In this document: in pieces, positions 1-5,769 of the stretch
How positions within the stretch are numbered: the stretch's first letter is position 1
Layout of the letters: each line of letters begins with the position of its first letter
From: an uncultured Eubacteriaceae bacterium
GTDB lineage: Bacteria; Bacillota; Clostridia; Lachnospirales; CAG-274
Assembly (NCBI GenBank): GCA_947565475.1
Contig: CANOGI010000042.1
Location: 1-11,868, forward strand
Direction of reading: 5' to 3'
DNA: 11,868 nucleotides
Program-made: the position numbers and the translations under genes
The notes under the pieces: model-generated
Seen by the model: the letters and a program-made list of their open reading frames with translations, nothing else
Databases searched by the model: none
Told to the model about the DNA's origin: nothing

Positions 1-106
1 ATCCGACGGCTAACTTATTCGCCTTTGTATTCAGCGTGAGCTTGCGCTCCCTTTGAATAAAAGCGGAACTTTCCCCCTTAAAAAACACGGAAACTTCCTC
101 TGTCGG
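1..106 (+). repeat. Structured repeat R1 (cut by window edge)
   Basis: This is the first of three tandem units of the dispersed repeat family. Its left part, including the AT-rich first hairpin, lies outside the window. It starts at ATCCGACGGC and ends in CTGTCGG, after which the next unit begins without a gap. The unit holds the conserved segment ATTCGCCTTTGTATTCAG (18-35), a GAGC/GCTC hairpin and the closing GTCGG. No reading frame of note crosses it. The family is not one I recognise. Confidence 0.85.
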
Positions 107-252
107 GTCAAGACTACTCAAATTTTTCTATAACAAAAATTCTCGTATTCGACAGCGAACTTATTCGCCTTTGTATTCAACGTGAGCTTGCGCTCCCTTT
201 GCATACAAGCGGAACTTTCCCCCTTAAAAAACGGGGAAACTTCCTCTGTCGG
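107..252 (+). repeat. Structured repeat R2, tandem unit
   Basis: Second tandem unit, exactly 146 bp after R1 measured at equivalent bases (1 and 147). It begins with GTCAAGACTACTC, then an AT-rich inverted repeat, then the conserved ATTCGCCTTTGTATTCA block, a GAGC/GCTC hairpin and a stem TTTCCCC / GGGGAAA around the loop-like CTTAAAAAAC. It ends in TGTCGG. It is nearly identical to R1 and R3, differing by scattered substitutions, so the tandem duplication is fairly recent or is being homogenised. Confidence 0.88.
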
Positions 253-404
253 GTCAGGACTACTCGAATTTTTCTATAACAAAAATTCTCGTATCCGACG
301 GCTAACTTATTCGCCTTTGTATTCAGCGTGAGCTTGCGCTCCCTTTGCATACAAGCGGAACTTTCCCCCTTAAAAAACGGGAAAACTTCCTCTGTCGGTT
401 AAAA
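253..404 (+). repeat. Structured repeat R3, last tandem unit
   Basis: Third tandem unit, again 146 bp from the previous one (147 to 293). It has the same hairpin series as R2 and ends in GTCGGTTAAAA, the terminal form also seen, with variation, in copies R5, R6 and R9. When another unit follows (R1, R2, R7) the end instead reads GTCGGGTC and runs straight into it. This suggests that GTCGGTTAAA is the natural right boundary of the element. Confidence 0.87.
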
Positions 405-433
405 TCCTGATGCGAAAAGAATTTCCAGTCGCT

Positions 434-445
434 GAACTCGCGTTA
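434..445 (-). repeat. Degenerate end of TAACGTGAGTTC element
   Basis: GAACTCGCGTTA matches the right terminal repeat of the 5770-6028 element (GAACTCACGTTA at 6017-6028) at 11 of 12 positions, and TTTTC follows. It may be a remnant end of another copy, but no partner end is visible inside the window. Confidence 0.35.
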
Positions 446-506
446 TTTTCAAATTTGTTCACTATACTTGACCATAAACCGCCATATATAATTAATATCG
501 GCATTT

Positions 507-544
507 TATAAAAAAAATAAACCCCTAAAAACTATTAGGGATTT
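507..544 (-). terminator. Rho-independent terminator downstream of efp
   Basis: Read on the minus strand, arms AAATCCCTAA and TTAGGGGTTT pair over ten bases with one U-G wobble around a six-base loop (stem 519-528 / 535-544). They are followed by A and then a run of eight T (508-517). It is the first strong terminator after the efp stop codon, about 280 bp downstream, so the efp transcript would carry repeat R4 in its 3' untranslated region. Confidence 0.75.
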
Positions 545-577
545 AAAACCGAAAATACACTAACACAAAAAAATACT

Positions 578-730
578 GTCAAGACTGCTTAAATTTTTGT
601 ATAACAAAAATTCTCGTATCCAACTGACGAAAGTATTCGCCTTTGTATTCAGTGGGAGCTTACACTCCCTATAAATAAAAGAGTAAGTTCCCCCGCTTAA
701 AAAGCAGTGGAACTTATTCAGCTTATGAAA
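578..730 (+). repeat. Structured repeat R4, downstream of efp
   Basis: A diverged full copy lying between the efp stop codon and the terminator at 507-544. It begins GTCAAGACTGCTT, carries the inverted repeat AATTTTTGT / ACAAAAATT, the block GTATTCGCCTTTGTATTCAG, a GGGAG/CTCCC hairpin, and a perfect seven-base stem AAGTTCC / GGAACTT (685-691 / 709-715). The outer closing pair, CCGAC/GTCGG elsewhere, appears here as CTGA/TCAG, which would be a compensatory change. Right boundary approximate. Confidence 0.8.
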
Positions 731-822
731 TAAGTTTAACAAATAAACGCTTATAAATTAAAGGAGAGCTTACACCTTTTTCGCGTATTTAATCAAACCG
801 CTAAACTTATAGTTTATAACCT

Positions 823-1380
823 TTAAGCTCTGCTCAAATATTCTCCGGTACGAGTGTCAATTTTAATAACGTCGCCTTGATTTACAAATAAAGGAACGTT
901 TACGCTGGCTCCCGTCTCAACGATGGCCGGCTTAGTTGCGCCTGTGGCTGTATTTCCTTTAAAGCCCGGCTCGGTGTCCGTAATCTCAAGCTCAACGAAC
1001 AAAGGAGGCTCAATGCCAAAAATCTCGCCATTGTAAGAGAGAATTTTAACCATCTCGTTTTCCTTAACAAATTTAAGAGTATCGCCCACGTCGCTGGCGT
1101 TTATAGAAATCTGCTCAAAAGTCTCGTTGTCCATAAAGTGGAATAACTCGCCGTCAGAATATAAATACTGCATATCCTTGCGGTCAACAAAAGCCTTAGA
1201 CATTTTTTCAGTGGGTCTGAAAGTTTTCTCAACAACGCTTCCGGTTTTAATATTTTTAATTTTGGTGCGGACAAAAGCCGCGCCCTTACCGGGTTTAACA
1301 TGTTGAAACTCAAGAATTGTATAAACGTCGCCCTCATATTCAACAGTAACGCCGTTTCTAAATTCACTGGCTGAAATCAT
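823..1380 (-). CDS. efp: Translation elongation factor P
   Basis: EF-P binds the ribosome between the P and E sites and relieves stalling at consecutive prolines. The protein is 185 residues, the normal length, and matches the family from end to end: an N-terminal KOW-like domain, a middle OB domain and a C-terminal OB domain ending in TRTGEYLSRA. The functional tip lysine is at about residue 32 in HVKPGKGAAF; in Bacillus subtilis the equivalent lysine carries a 5-aminopentanol modification, and no modification gene is visible here. The ATG start is supported by AAGGAGG at 1391-1397, ten bases upstream. It has its own promoter (1422-1451), so it is probably transcribed separately from aroQ. 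In many Firmicutes a pepP-like peptidase gene sits between aroQ and efp; here that place holds a structured repeat. Confidence 0.98.
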   Translation of the reverse strand: MISASEFRNGVTVEYEGDVYTILEFQHVKPGKGAAFVRTKIKNIKTGSVVEKTFRPTEKMSKAFVDRKDMQYLYSDGELFHFMDNETFEQISINASDVGDTLKFVKENEMVKILSYNGEIFGIEPPLFVELEITDTEPGFKGNTATGATKPAIVETGASVNVPLFVNQGDVIKIDTRTGEYLSRA

Positions 1381-1421
1381 ATAAAAAAATCCTCCTTAAA
1401 AAAAACTGTGCCTGTTATTTT

Positions 1422-1451
1422 ATTATAACAGAAAACAAAGTATAAATTCAA
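1422..1451 (-). promoter_or_regulatory. Sigma-A-type promoter for efp, inside a palindrome
   Basis: On the minus strand, TTGAAT (1446-1451) and a perfect TATAAT (1422-1427) are 18 bases apart and lie just upstream of the efp ribosome binding site. The -10 box overlaps a perfect seven-base inverted repeat, CTGTTAT / ATAACAG (1412-1418 / 1425-1431), which could be an operator or simply an AT-rich coincidence. Confidence 0.75.
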
Positions 1452-1497
1452 TACTTTTTTGGAAAAAAGTGAATATGCTGTAAAATTTCGTTGCAAA

Positions 1498-1648
1498 GTC
1501 AAGACTACCCGAATTTTTGTATAACAAAAATTCTCATAACCTACGGTGAAAGTATTCGCCTCTATATTCAGTAGGAGCTTGAGCTCTCCCTAAATACAAG
1601 AGTAAGTACCCCCACTTAAAAAGAGGGGGGTTCCTCTTCCAGTTAAAA
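1498..1648 (+). repeat. Structured repeat R5, between aroQ and efp
   Basis: A full copy that starts GTCAAGACTACCCG and ends CAGTTAAAAC, 16 bases before the aroQ stop codon. It contains the perfect ten-base stem GAATTTTTGT / ACAAAAATTC, a stem GGTGAA / TTCGCC with one wobble pair, a GGAG/CTCC hairpin, and ACCCCC / GGGGGT around ACTTAAAAAGA. It lies antisense to the transcript and fills the whole space between aroQ and the efp promoter. Confidence 0.85.
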
Positions 1649-1664
1649 CCATGAAAAACAAAAC

Positions 1665-2108
1665 TCAGCTTTCCTTAAAAATATTGTCAAGAGCAAAAAG
1701 GGCCATAATATACCCGAAATGCCCAAATCCGCATATCTGCCCTTCGCATACGGGCGCTGTAACGGATAAGTGTCTAAACTCCTCACGGCTGTGAATATTT
1801 GACATATGCACCTCAATAACTGGTATCCCGACGGAAGCTATGGCGTCTCTTATGGCATAGCTGTAATGAGTAAAAGCCCCTGGATTAATAATAATGCCGT
1901 CCGCTTTTTCTAAAAAACATCTCTGTATATAGTCGATAATCCCACCTTCATAATTAGACTGAAAACAGTCTATCTCAAAATCCATCTCGTCCGCCTTTTT
2001 TGTTACAATCTCAATAATCCTTTCATAGCTTAAATCCCCATAGACTCCCTTTTCCCTTATTCCCGTGAAATTAATATTCGGGCCGTTTATAAGCCTCACT
2101 TTTTTCAT
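1665..2108 (-). CDS. aroQ: Type II 3-dehydroquinate dehydratase
   Basis: This enzyme converts 3-dehydroquinate to 3-dehydroshikimate in the shikimate pathway; type II enzymes form a cytosolic dodecamer. The protein is 147 residues, normal for the family. The N-terminal motif INGPNINFTG leads to the active-site lid with Arg18 and the catalytic Tyr23 (REKGVYG). FQSNYEGG follows at 49-56, then INPGAFTHYSYAIRDAI at 74-90 and the catalytic histidine, His101, in EVHMSNIHSRE; SVTAPVCEGQI is also present. The usual E in SNYEGGEID is replaced by I, a small deviation outside the main catalytic set. Its ATG overlaps the aroK stop as ATGA, and AGGAGG lies within the end of aroK about eleven bases upstream, so the two genes are probably translationally coupled. 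Confidence 0.97.
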   Translation of the reverse strand: MKKVRLINGPNINFTGIREKGVYGDLSYERIIEIVTKKADEMDFEIDCFQSNYEGGIIDYIQRCFLEKADGIIINPGAFTHYSYAIRDAIASVGIPVIEVHMSNIHSREEFRHLSVTAPVCEGQICGFGHFGYIMALFALDNIFKES

Positions 2109-2638
2109 AAAAAACCAAGCCTCCTAAGTTCTCTGCCCACTTGCCACGCGCTTTCCTCGAGTCTCATCTCGGTTATGTCAATAGTAAAATCAGCGTGCCT
2201 CTCATACAAAGGCTCTCTCTCAAGAAGCAGTGATGAGATTCTTAAAAGCTTGTCCTCAGCGCCGTTTAAAAGGGGCCTTGTAGTGTCGTTTTTAATATTT
2301 TTATAAATTTTCTCAGCACCGCATTTAAGATAAATCACAGAACCGTTTATTTTCAAGTTTCGGACATTCTCATCGTTTTTAATAACTCCGCCCCCCGTGG
2401 CAATTATATATCCGTCGTTCAAGGCGCAAAGCTTACAATAATTTCTCTCAAGCTTCCTGAAATAATCCTCTCCGTATTTAGCGAAAATATCGTTTATTGA
2501 CATTCCGCTTATGTTCTGAATTTCCAAGTCGGTATCCACGAATTTATACTCAAAATTCTGGGCTATTCTTTTACCGACGCTGGACTTCCCGCATCCCATA
2601 AATCCAATAAGAATAACGTTACTCTTCTTTTTTCTCAT
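2105..2638 (-). CDS. aroK: Shikimate kinase
   Basis: AroK phosphorylates shikimate to shikimate 3-phosphate using ATP. The 177-residue protein has the P-loop GFMGCGKS at 12-19, the substrate and magnesium-binding DTD at 35-37, FRKLE at 60-64 with the shikimate-binding arginine, the ATGGG loop at 80-84, and the lid segment with RPLL at 121-124 followed by REPLYE at 141-146. All key residues are present. It overlaps the 3' end of the comFB-like gene by 20 bp and the aroQ start by 4 bp. This indicates one transcript, comFB-aroK-aroQ. Its ribosome binding site is weak (GAAGGA about twelve bases upstream), which fits coupling to the upstream gene. Confidence 0.97.
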   Translation of the reverse strand: MRKKKSNVILIGFMGCGKSSVGKRIAQNFEYKFVDTDLEIQNISGMSINDIFAKYGEDYFRKLERNYCKLCALNDGYIIATGGGVIKNDENVRNLKINGSVIYLKCGAEKIYKNIKNDTTRPLLNGAEDKLLRISSLLLEREPLYERHADFTIDITEMRLEESAWQVGRELRRLGFL

Positions 2639-2915
2639 AATGTTTAGCGTCCTTCATAACAATTTTGGCGGCTTTTGTAATCTCAGAAATAATTTTAGCG
2701 CCTGACTGGCTCTCCATAGATTTAACCTTATTAAATAAAGCGCCGTTTCTCGTCACCGTGTAAAGTGGCGGAAGATTGTTAAGAGCGATAGCCATAACGT
2801 CAAACCTGCATTTCTGACATGTGCACATATCAAGCTCTTTCATCACCCCGTCAATATATCTCTCTACAAACTCCTCCATAGAATTTTTAAGCTCCATAGT
2901 ATCTATCGTATCCAT
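2619..2915 (-). CDS. ComFB-family protein (late competence protein ComFB-like)
   Basis: A 98-residue protein that matches the ComFB family: a helical N-terminus with MEEFVERYIDGVMKEL, a cysteine cluster CTCQKC at 31-36, then DVMAIALNNLPPLYTVTRNGA, the family signature of a conserved ALN-LPP-Y-VT stretch. In B. subtilis comFB lies in the comF operon and its role in competence is unclear; ComFB-domain proteins in cyanobacteria have been reported as cyclic-dinucleotide receptors. Neither role can be read from this sequence. It is the first gene of a unit with aroK and aroQ and overlaps aroK. The ATG at 2915 is directly preceded by an in-frame TAA, and GGAGAGGTG lies twelve bases upstream, rather far; an internal ATG at 2897 has no better site. 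Confidence 0.85.
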   Translation of the reverse strand: MDTIDTMELKNSMEEFVERYIDGVMKELDMCTCQKCRFDVMAIALNNLPPLYTVTRNGALFNKVKSMESQSGAKIISEITKAAKIVMKDAKHYEKKEE

Positions 2916-2961
2916 TTATAACATCAGCACCTCTCCATAAATATTTTAATTTATATCATAA

Positions 2962-3162
2962 TGTGTCTGAAAACTATACTGTGTATTAATTAGTTAAAAA
3001 TCACAGACCGCATAATAATCTTTTTCTAAAAATTCGTTATAAAGATTAGAAGATTTTTAGAAAAGTCCAATAAAAGAATTCCTCAATATATCAGATTTTT
3101 TAAAATTTATCTATTGGTTTATCATTGGTACACTATAATTGAGAATTCAGTTTTCACACACA
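2962..3162. repeat. AT-rich spacer bounded by a 14-bp inverted repeat
   Basis: The sequence TGTGTCTGAAAACT (2962-2975) returns in inverted form at 3149-3162 with 13 of 14 bases matching. Between them is AT-rich non-coding DNA with a second, internal hairpin of about 13 bp (3020-3033 / 3053-3065, one bulged T). This fills most of the 349-bp gap between the comFB-like gene and repeat R6. It could be a small mobile-element relic, or a regulatory region of the comFB-aroK-aroQ unit; I see no convincing promoter in it. The stretch 3163-3264 holds nothing I can name. Confidence 0.4.
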
Positions 3163-3264
3163 CGTTAAAGACAACTTTAATCCCCTATACTATAACCGTC
3201 TAATAGCCTCTTAAAACTCTCTCACTATTTATAGCCATACTCTCCCCGCGTAGTCAAAATTTAT

Positions 3265-3459
3265 GTCAAGACTACTCGAATTTTTGTTACACAAAAATTC
3301 TCATAACCTACGGCGAAAGTATTCGCCTTTGTATTCAGTGGGAGGCTGGTGGCAAAACTTTGTTTTGCCGCTCGCCCTTGCAACCTGGCTTGCACTCCCT
3401 ATGAATACAAGAGTAAGTATTCCCGCTTAAAAAGACAAGAACTTCCTATGTCAGTTAAA
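3265..3459 (+). repeat. Structured repeat R6 with an internal insertion
   Basis: A full copy downstream of aroE. It has a perfect GAATTTTTGT / ACAAAAATTC stem, a perfect GGCGAA / TTCGCC hairpin, and the best example of the third stem: TTGTATTCA (3329-3337) paired with TGAATACAA (3402-3410), then GGGAG with CTCCC. About 44 extra bases (3345-3388) sit at the tip of this third stem and contain a perfect hairpin GGCAAAAC / GTTTTGCC (3351-3358 / 3362-3369). The right end TCAGTTAAAA overlaps the last two codons of aroE. Confidence 0.85.
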
Positions 3460-4326
3460 AAACAGCGAGAGCTCGTCTTTTAAATCTTTTACAAATTCCA
3501 CGTCATATTTTCTATCAAACCATATCTCAGAAGCGGCGACAGCTTGATAAATCAGCATATCAAAACCATTAATAGCCGTAACGCCAAGGCTCTCGGCGTC
3601 CTTTAAAAACTCAGTTTTCGGGGGTATATAAATTGTATCGAAAACAGCGGAAACATTTTTGTTTTTAAAAAAGCTTTTGTCTTTAATCGGGGAAAGCCCA
3701 ATGTTCTTCCCAAATCCCAAAGTAGTCGTCTGAATTACAATGTCCGCTCTCTCAATGTCATTTATCTCATCTGTCCCGCATACAGAAATATCGGCGTCAT
3801 AGAACTTCAAAATGTGCTCTCTAAGGTTATGAGCGTTTGAAATGGTGCGATTAGCGATAACAACCGACTCCGCCCCCTCTGAAACCGCTAAAACTAAAGC
3901 GGCGCAGGCGCTTCCTCCCGCCCCGATAATTAAAACCCTTTTATTCTTTATGTAAATACCTCTGTTTTGGAAAGAATATAAAATTCCCAAAATGTCGGTA
4001 TTATATCCAATATATCCGTTATCGGTATATTTAAGGGTGTTTACGGCGCCGATAGCCTCGGCTCGCCTCTCAATCTCACAAAGATAAGGAATAACGGCCT
4101 TTTTGTGAGGAACCGTGACATTTAAACCTTTCACGCCTAAATAATACGCCCCTTTTACGGCATCCTCGACATATCCCTCTCTCACGTGAAAAGGAACATA
4201 CACAAAATCCCCGTCTATAGCCTTTGAAATCGTATTGTGTATTATAGGTGAAAAAGAATGTTTCACTGGGTCGCCGATAATGCCGTAAACATTTGTTTTC
4301 CCGTTTATATTTTTATTCGCTTTCAT
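3451..4326 (-). CDS. aroE: Shikimate dehydrogenase (NADP+)
   Basis: AroE reduces 3-dehydroshikimate to shikimate with NADPH, the step after AroQ and before AroK. With the chosen start the protein is 291 residues. It shows the shikimate-binding SFSP at 24-27, the catalytic lysine Lys75 in NVTVPHK, GAVNT at 93-97, the catalytic aspartate Asp111 in GYNTD, the Rossmann motif GAGGSACAA at 135-143, the NRT motif that favours NADP at 159-161, and the C-terminal NGFDMLIYQA. An ATG at 4347 would add seven residues, but only the ATG at 4326 has a well-placed site (AAGAGG, six bases upstream). It follows yqeG after 11 bases. The stop codon lies inside the right end of repeat R6, so its C-terminal Asn codon and stop are shared with the element. 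Confidence 0.97.
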   Translation of the reverse strand: MKANKNINGKTNVYGIIGDPVKHSFSPIIHNTISKAIDGDFVYVPFHVREGYVEDAVKGAYYLGVKGLNVTVPHKKAVIPYLCEIERRAEAIGAVNTLKYTDNGYIGYNTDILGILYSFQNRGIYIKNKRVLIIGAGGSACAALVLAVSEGAESVVIANRTISNAHNLREHILKFYDADISVCGTDEINDIERADIVIQTTTLGFGKNIGLSPIKDKSFFKNKNVSAVFDTIYIPPKTEFLKDAESLGVTAINGFDMLIYQAVAASEIWFDRKYDVEFVKDLKDELSLFFN

Positions 4327-4332
4327 AAAAAA

Positions 4333-4338
4333 CCTCTT
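4333..4338 (-). promoter_or_regulatory. Ribosome binding site deciding the aroE start
   Basis: AAGAGG on the minus strand, six bases before the ATG at 4326. It overlaps the last base of the yqeG stop codon, so aroE initiation is probably coupled to yqeG translation. The in-frame ATG at 4347 has no comparable site. Confidence 0.75.
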
Positions 4339-4847
4339 TATTTGCATTTTAAACGTTTTAAATATAAATTTATGATGATTGACTCGACGCCTCTTTTAAG
4401 CCATGTCCCAAACTCATCCTTTTTAGAAACAGGCTTAACTAAAATAGTGTGAATACCCATTCTGTTTCCGCATAGCACATCGGTAAACACCTGGTCGCCG
4501 ATAATAACTGTGTTTTTATGGTTTTTAACGCCGAGCTTCTTAATAAGCCGGCCTAAACCCTTAACTCCGGGTTTTCCAGCTTTGTGTACATACTCGATGT
4601 TTAAATCCCGGCAGAATAAAGATACTCTACGCTCTCTGTTGTTGGACAAAACGCCGACTTTAAGACCACTTTCCTTTATCTTGGAAAAAAGGCTTTTTAT
4701 TTTCTCATTGGCGTTAGGTATAAAATAAGGCACAAGAGTATTGTCAATATCAAAAATAACCGCTTCTATTTTGTCATTTTTAAGCTTTTCTACGTCAATA
4801 GCGTAAACAGAATCAACATATTTTTCAGGAAAAAATTTTTTAATCAT
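4338..4847 (-). CDS. yqeG: YqeG-family HAD phosphatase (subfamily IIIA)
   Basis: A 169-residue haloacid-dehalogenase-type hydrolase of the YqeG family, whose natural substrate is not established to my knowledge. Motif I is IFDIDNTLVP at 31-40, with Asp33 as the expected nucleophile and Asp35 as the acid/base. Motif II is VLSNN, a conserved lysine occurs in KAGKPG, and motif III-IV is IIGDQVFTDV with the metal-binding aspartates. No cap domain is inserted, as expected for subfamily III. The start at ATG 4847 is preferred over an upstream in-frame GTG (4859), because GGGG lies six bases before it. It is the first gene of a yqeG-aroE unit. In B. subtilis the GTPase gene yqeH lies between yqeG and aroE; it is missing here. 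Confidence 0.92.
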   Translation of the reverse strand: MIKKFFPEKYVDSVYAIDVEKLKNDKIEAVIFDIDNTLVPYFIPNANEKIKSLFSKIKESGLKVGVLSNNRERRVSLFCRDLNIEYVHKAGKPGVKGLGRLIKKLGVKNHKNTVIIGDQVFTDVLCGNRMGIHTILVKPVSKKDEFGTWLKRGVESIIINLYLKRLKCK

Positions 4848-4853
4848 AAAATA

Positions 4854-4857
4854 CCCC
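4854..4857 (-). promoter_or_regulatory. Weak ribosome binding site deciding the yqeG start
   Basis: GTGGGG read on the minus strand, with GGGG six bases before the ATG at 4847. It overlaps the alternative in-frame GTG codon at 4859, which therefore is unlikely to be the start. The site is weak compared with those of the ribosomal protein genes. Confidence 0.5.
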
Positions 4858-4890
4858 ACTTAAAAAATAAAAATTGTTTTTATGAGCCTT

Positions 4891-4940
4891 GAAGTTATCA
4901 ACTTCGTTCTATAAAATAACTTTTACGGCGGTTCGTAAAA
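4891..4940. other. Two perfect short hairpins upstream of yqeG
   Basis: GAAGTT / AACTTC (4891-4896 / 4900-4905, three-base loop) and TTTTACG / CGTAAAA (4921-4927 / 4934-4940, six-base loop) lie in the yqeG leader. They may fold in the 5' untranslated RNA. No T-run follows on either strand, so they are not obvious terminators. A TTGACA at 4971-4976 lies upstream but has only a poor -10 partner. Confidence 0.4.
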
Positions 4941-4971
4941 CCTTTTAGCGTAAGACAACAAAAAGAGTTCT

Positions 4972-5122
4972 GTCAAAAGCTACTCGTATTTTTATTTAGC
5001 GAAAATACGTATAGCCTATGATGAATACCCCCCCTCATTTGTGCTCAGTGTGAGATTACTCTTTCACCTAACACAAGAGTAAGTATCCTCCCGCTTAAAA
5101 AACTTGGGACTTCCTCTGTCGG
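4972..5122 (+). repeat. Structured repeat R7, diverged copy
   Basis: A more diverged full copy. Its first hairpin has changed on both arms to CGTATTTT / AAAATACG (4985-4992 / 5002-5009), compared with the usual GAATTTTTGT / ACAAAAATTC, so pairing is kept although the sequence is not. It ends in TCTGTCGG and is followed without a gap by the start of R8, as in the tandem array at the left edge. It lies upstream of yqeG. Confidence 0.78.
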
Positions 5123-5177
5123 GTCAAGACTACTCGAATTCTTGTATAACAAAAATTCTCTTAACCGACGGCGAAAA
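5123..5177 (+). repeat. Truncated structured repeat R8
   Basis: The first third of a unit: GTCAAGACTACTCG, the first hairpin (GAATTCTTGT / ACAAAAATTC with one mismatch), then AACCGACGGCGAAAA. After that it stops matching the family and AT-rich DNA begins. A 3' truncation in this position suggests that the units are gained and lost by recombination or by an incomplete copying process. Confidence 0.75.
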
Positions 5178-5497
5178 TTAAATGTTATAAAACGAGAATA
5201 TACAAAAAATTATGAGAAATAAAATAAATACGACTCAAATTTGTTTCATCTTTTTATAATTTTTGTATATCTTATAGTTTTAAAGCAACCCATAAACGGC
5301 TTAAAATTCTTTAGCTTATCAAACTTACCAGCCATAAACCTTATATACCGGCTCTTATAATTTATATTATCCGAAAATATAATATTAATTCATTTAAAAG
5401 TTTTATATCCTGTCAATTTTATTATACAACTATTGTTAAAATATTTCAATCAATATTTAAAAGTATTTTAAAAAAACTCCAATTATAGTCATCAAAC
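5178..5497. other. AT-rich non-coding spacer
   Basis: About 320 bases with no plausible gene on either strand and no match to the repeat family. The only structure I see is an inverted repeat of about 15 bp with one extra A on one side: 5198-5213 against 5256-5270 (arms containing ATATACAAAAA and its complement) around a 42-base loop. It could be a weak cruciform or chance in AT-rich DNA. Confidence 0.5.
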
Positions 5498-5547
5498 AAA
5501 AAATTTTAAAGGGACAAAAACCTTCTCTGATTTTCGCCCCTTTAAAA
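5498..5547 (-). terminator. Rho-independent terminator, minus strand
   Basis: Read on the minus strand, a perfect ten-base stem TTTTAAAGGG / CCCTTTAAAA (5538-5547 / 5504-5513) is followed directly by six T. The loop is long (24 bases), and the A/T-rich lower stem makes it moderately strong. It probably ends the transcript coming from the SLH genes, about 540 bp upstream. In that case repeat R9 and the 259-bp element would lie in its 3' untranslated region. Confidence 0.6.
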
Positions 5548-5585
5548 CATATTTGAACTCTTTAAATTTTCATAGCAACTCTTAA

Positions 5586-5736
5586 ATCAAAACTACTCGA
5601 ATTTTTGTATAACAAAAATTCTCTTAACCGGCGGCGAAAACATTCGCCTTTATATTCAGTATGAGCTTACACTCCAACTAAATATAAGAGTAAGTACCCC
5701 ACTTAAAAAACGTGGTACTTGCTCTTATCGGTTAAA
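5586..5736 (+). repeat. Structured repeat R9
   Basis: A full copy between the terminator at 5498-5547 and the 259-bp element. It has a perfect GAATTTTTGT / ACAAAAATTC stem, a perfect GGCGAA / TTCGCC hairpin, a third stem TTATATT / AATATAA (5650-5656 / 5681-5687) and a fourth stem AAGTACC / GGTACTT (5692-5698 / 5714-5720). The third and fourth stems differ from other copies by paired changes (G-C to A-T, and T-A to A-T), which supports selection for structure. It ends CGGTTAAAC. Confidence 0.85.
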
Positions 5737-5769
5737 CGTCAGAATATTTCTCTAAAATTTTGAGTAAAA

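Noticed and set aside
1..404. CRISPR-like tandem repeat array
   Set aside because: Units are 146 bp and almost entirely repeated, with no short repeats separated by unique spacers.
578..3459. Repeats as integron attC sites, since they follow genes in one orientation, are folded, and end in GTTAAA-like sequence
   Set aside because: The genes between them are conserved housekeeping genes in a known order rather than cassettes, the GTTRRRY/RYYYAAC pair is not consistently present, and there is no integrase in the window.
4948..4976. Promoter for yqeG starting at TTGACA (4971-4976, minus strand)
   Set aside because: The -35 is perfect, but the only -10 at acceptable distance is TACGCT, and the TTGACA falls within the start of repeat R7, where GTCAAAAG is part of the repeat itself.
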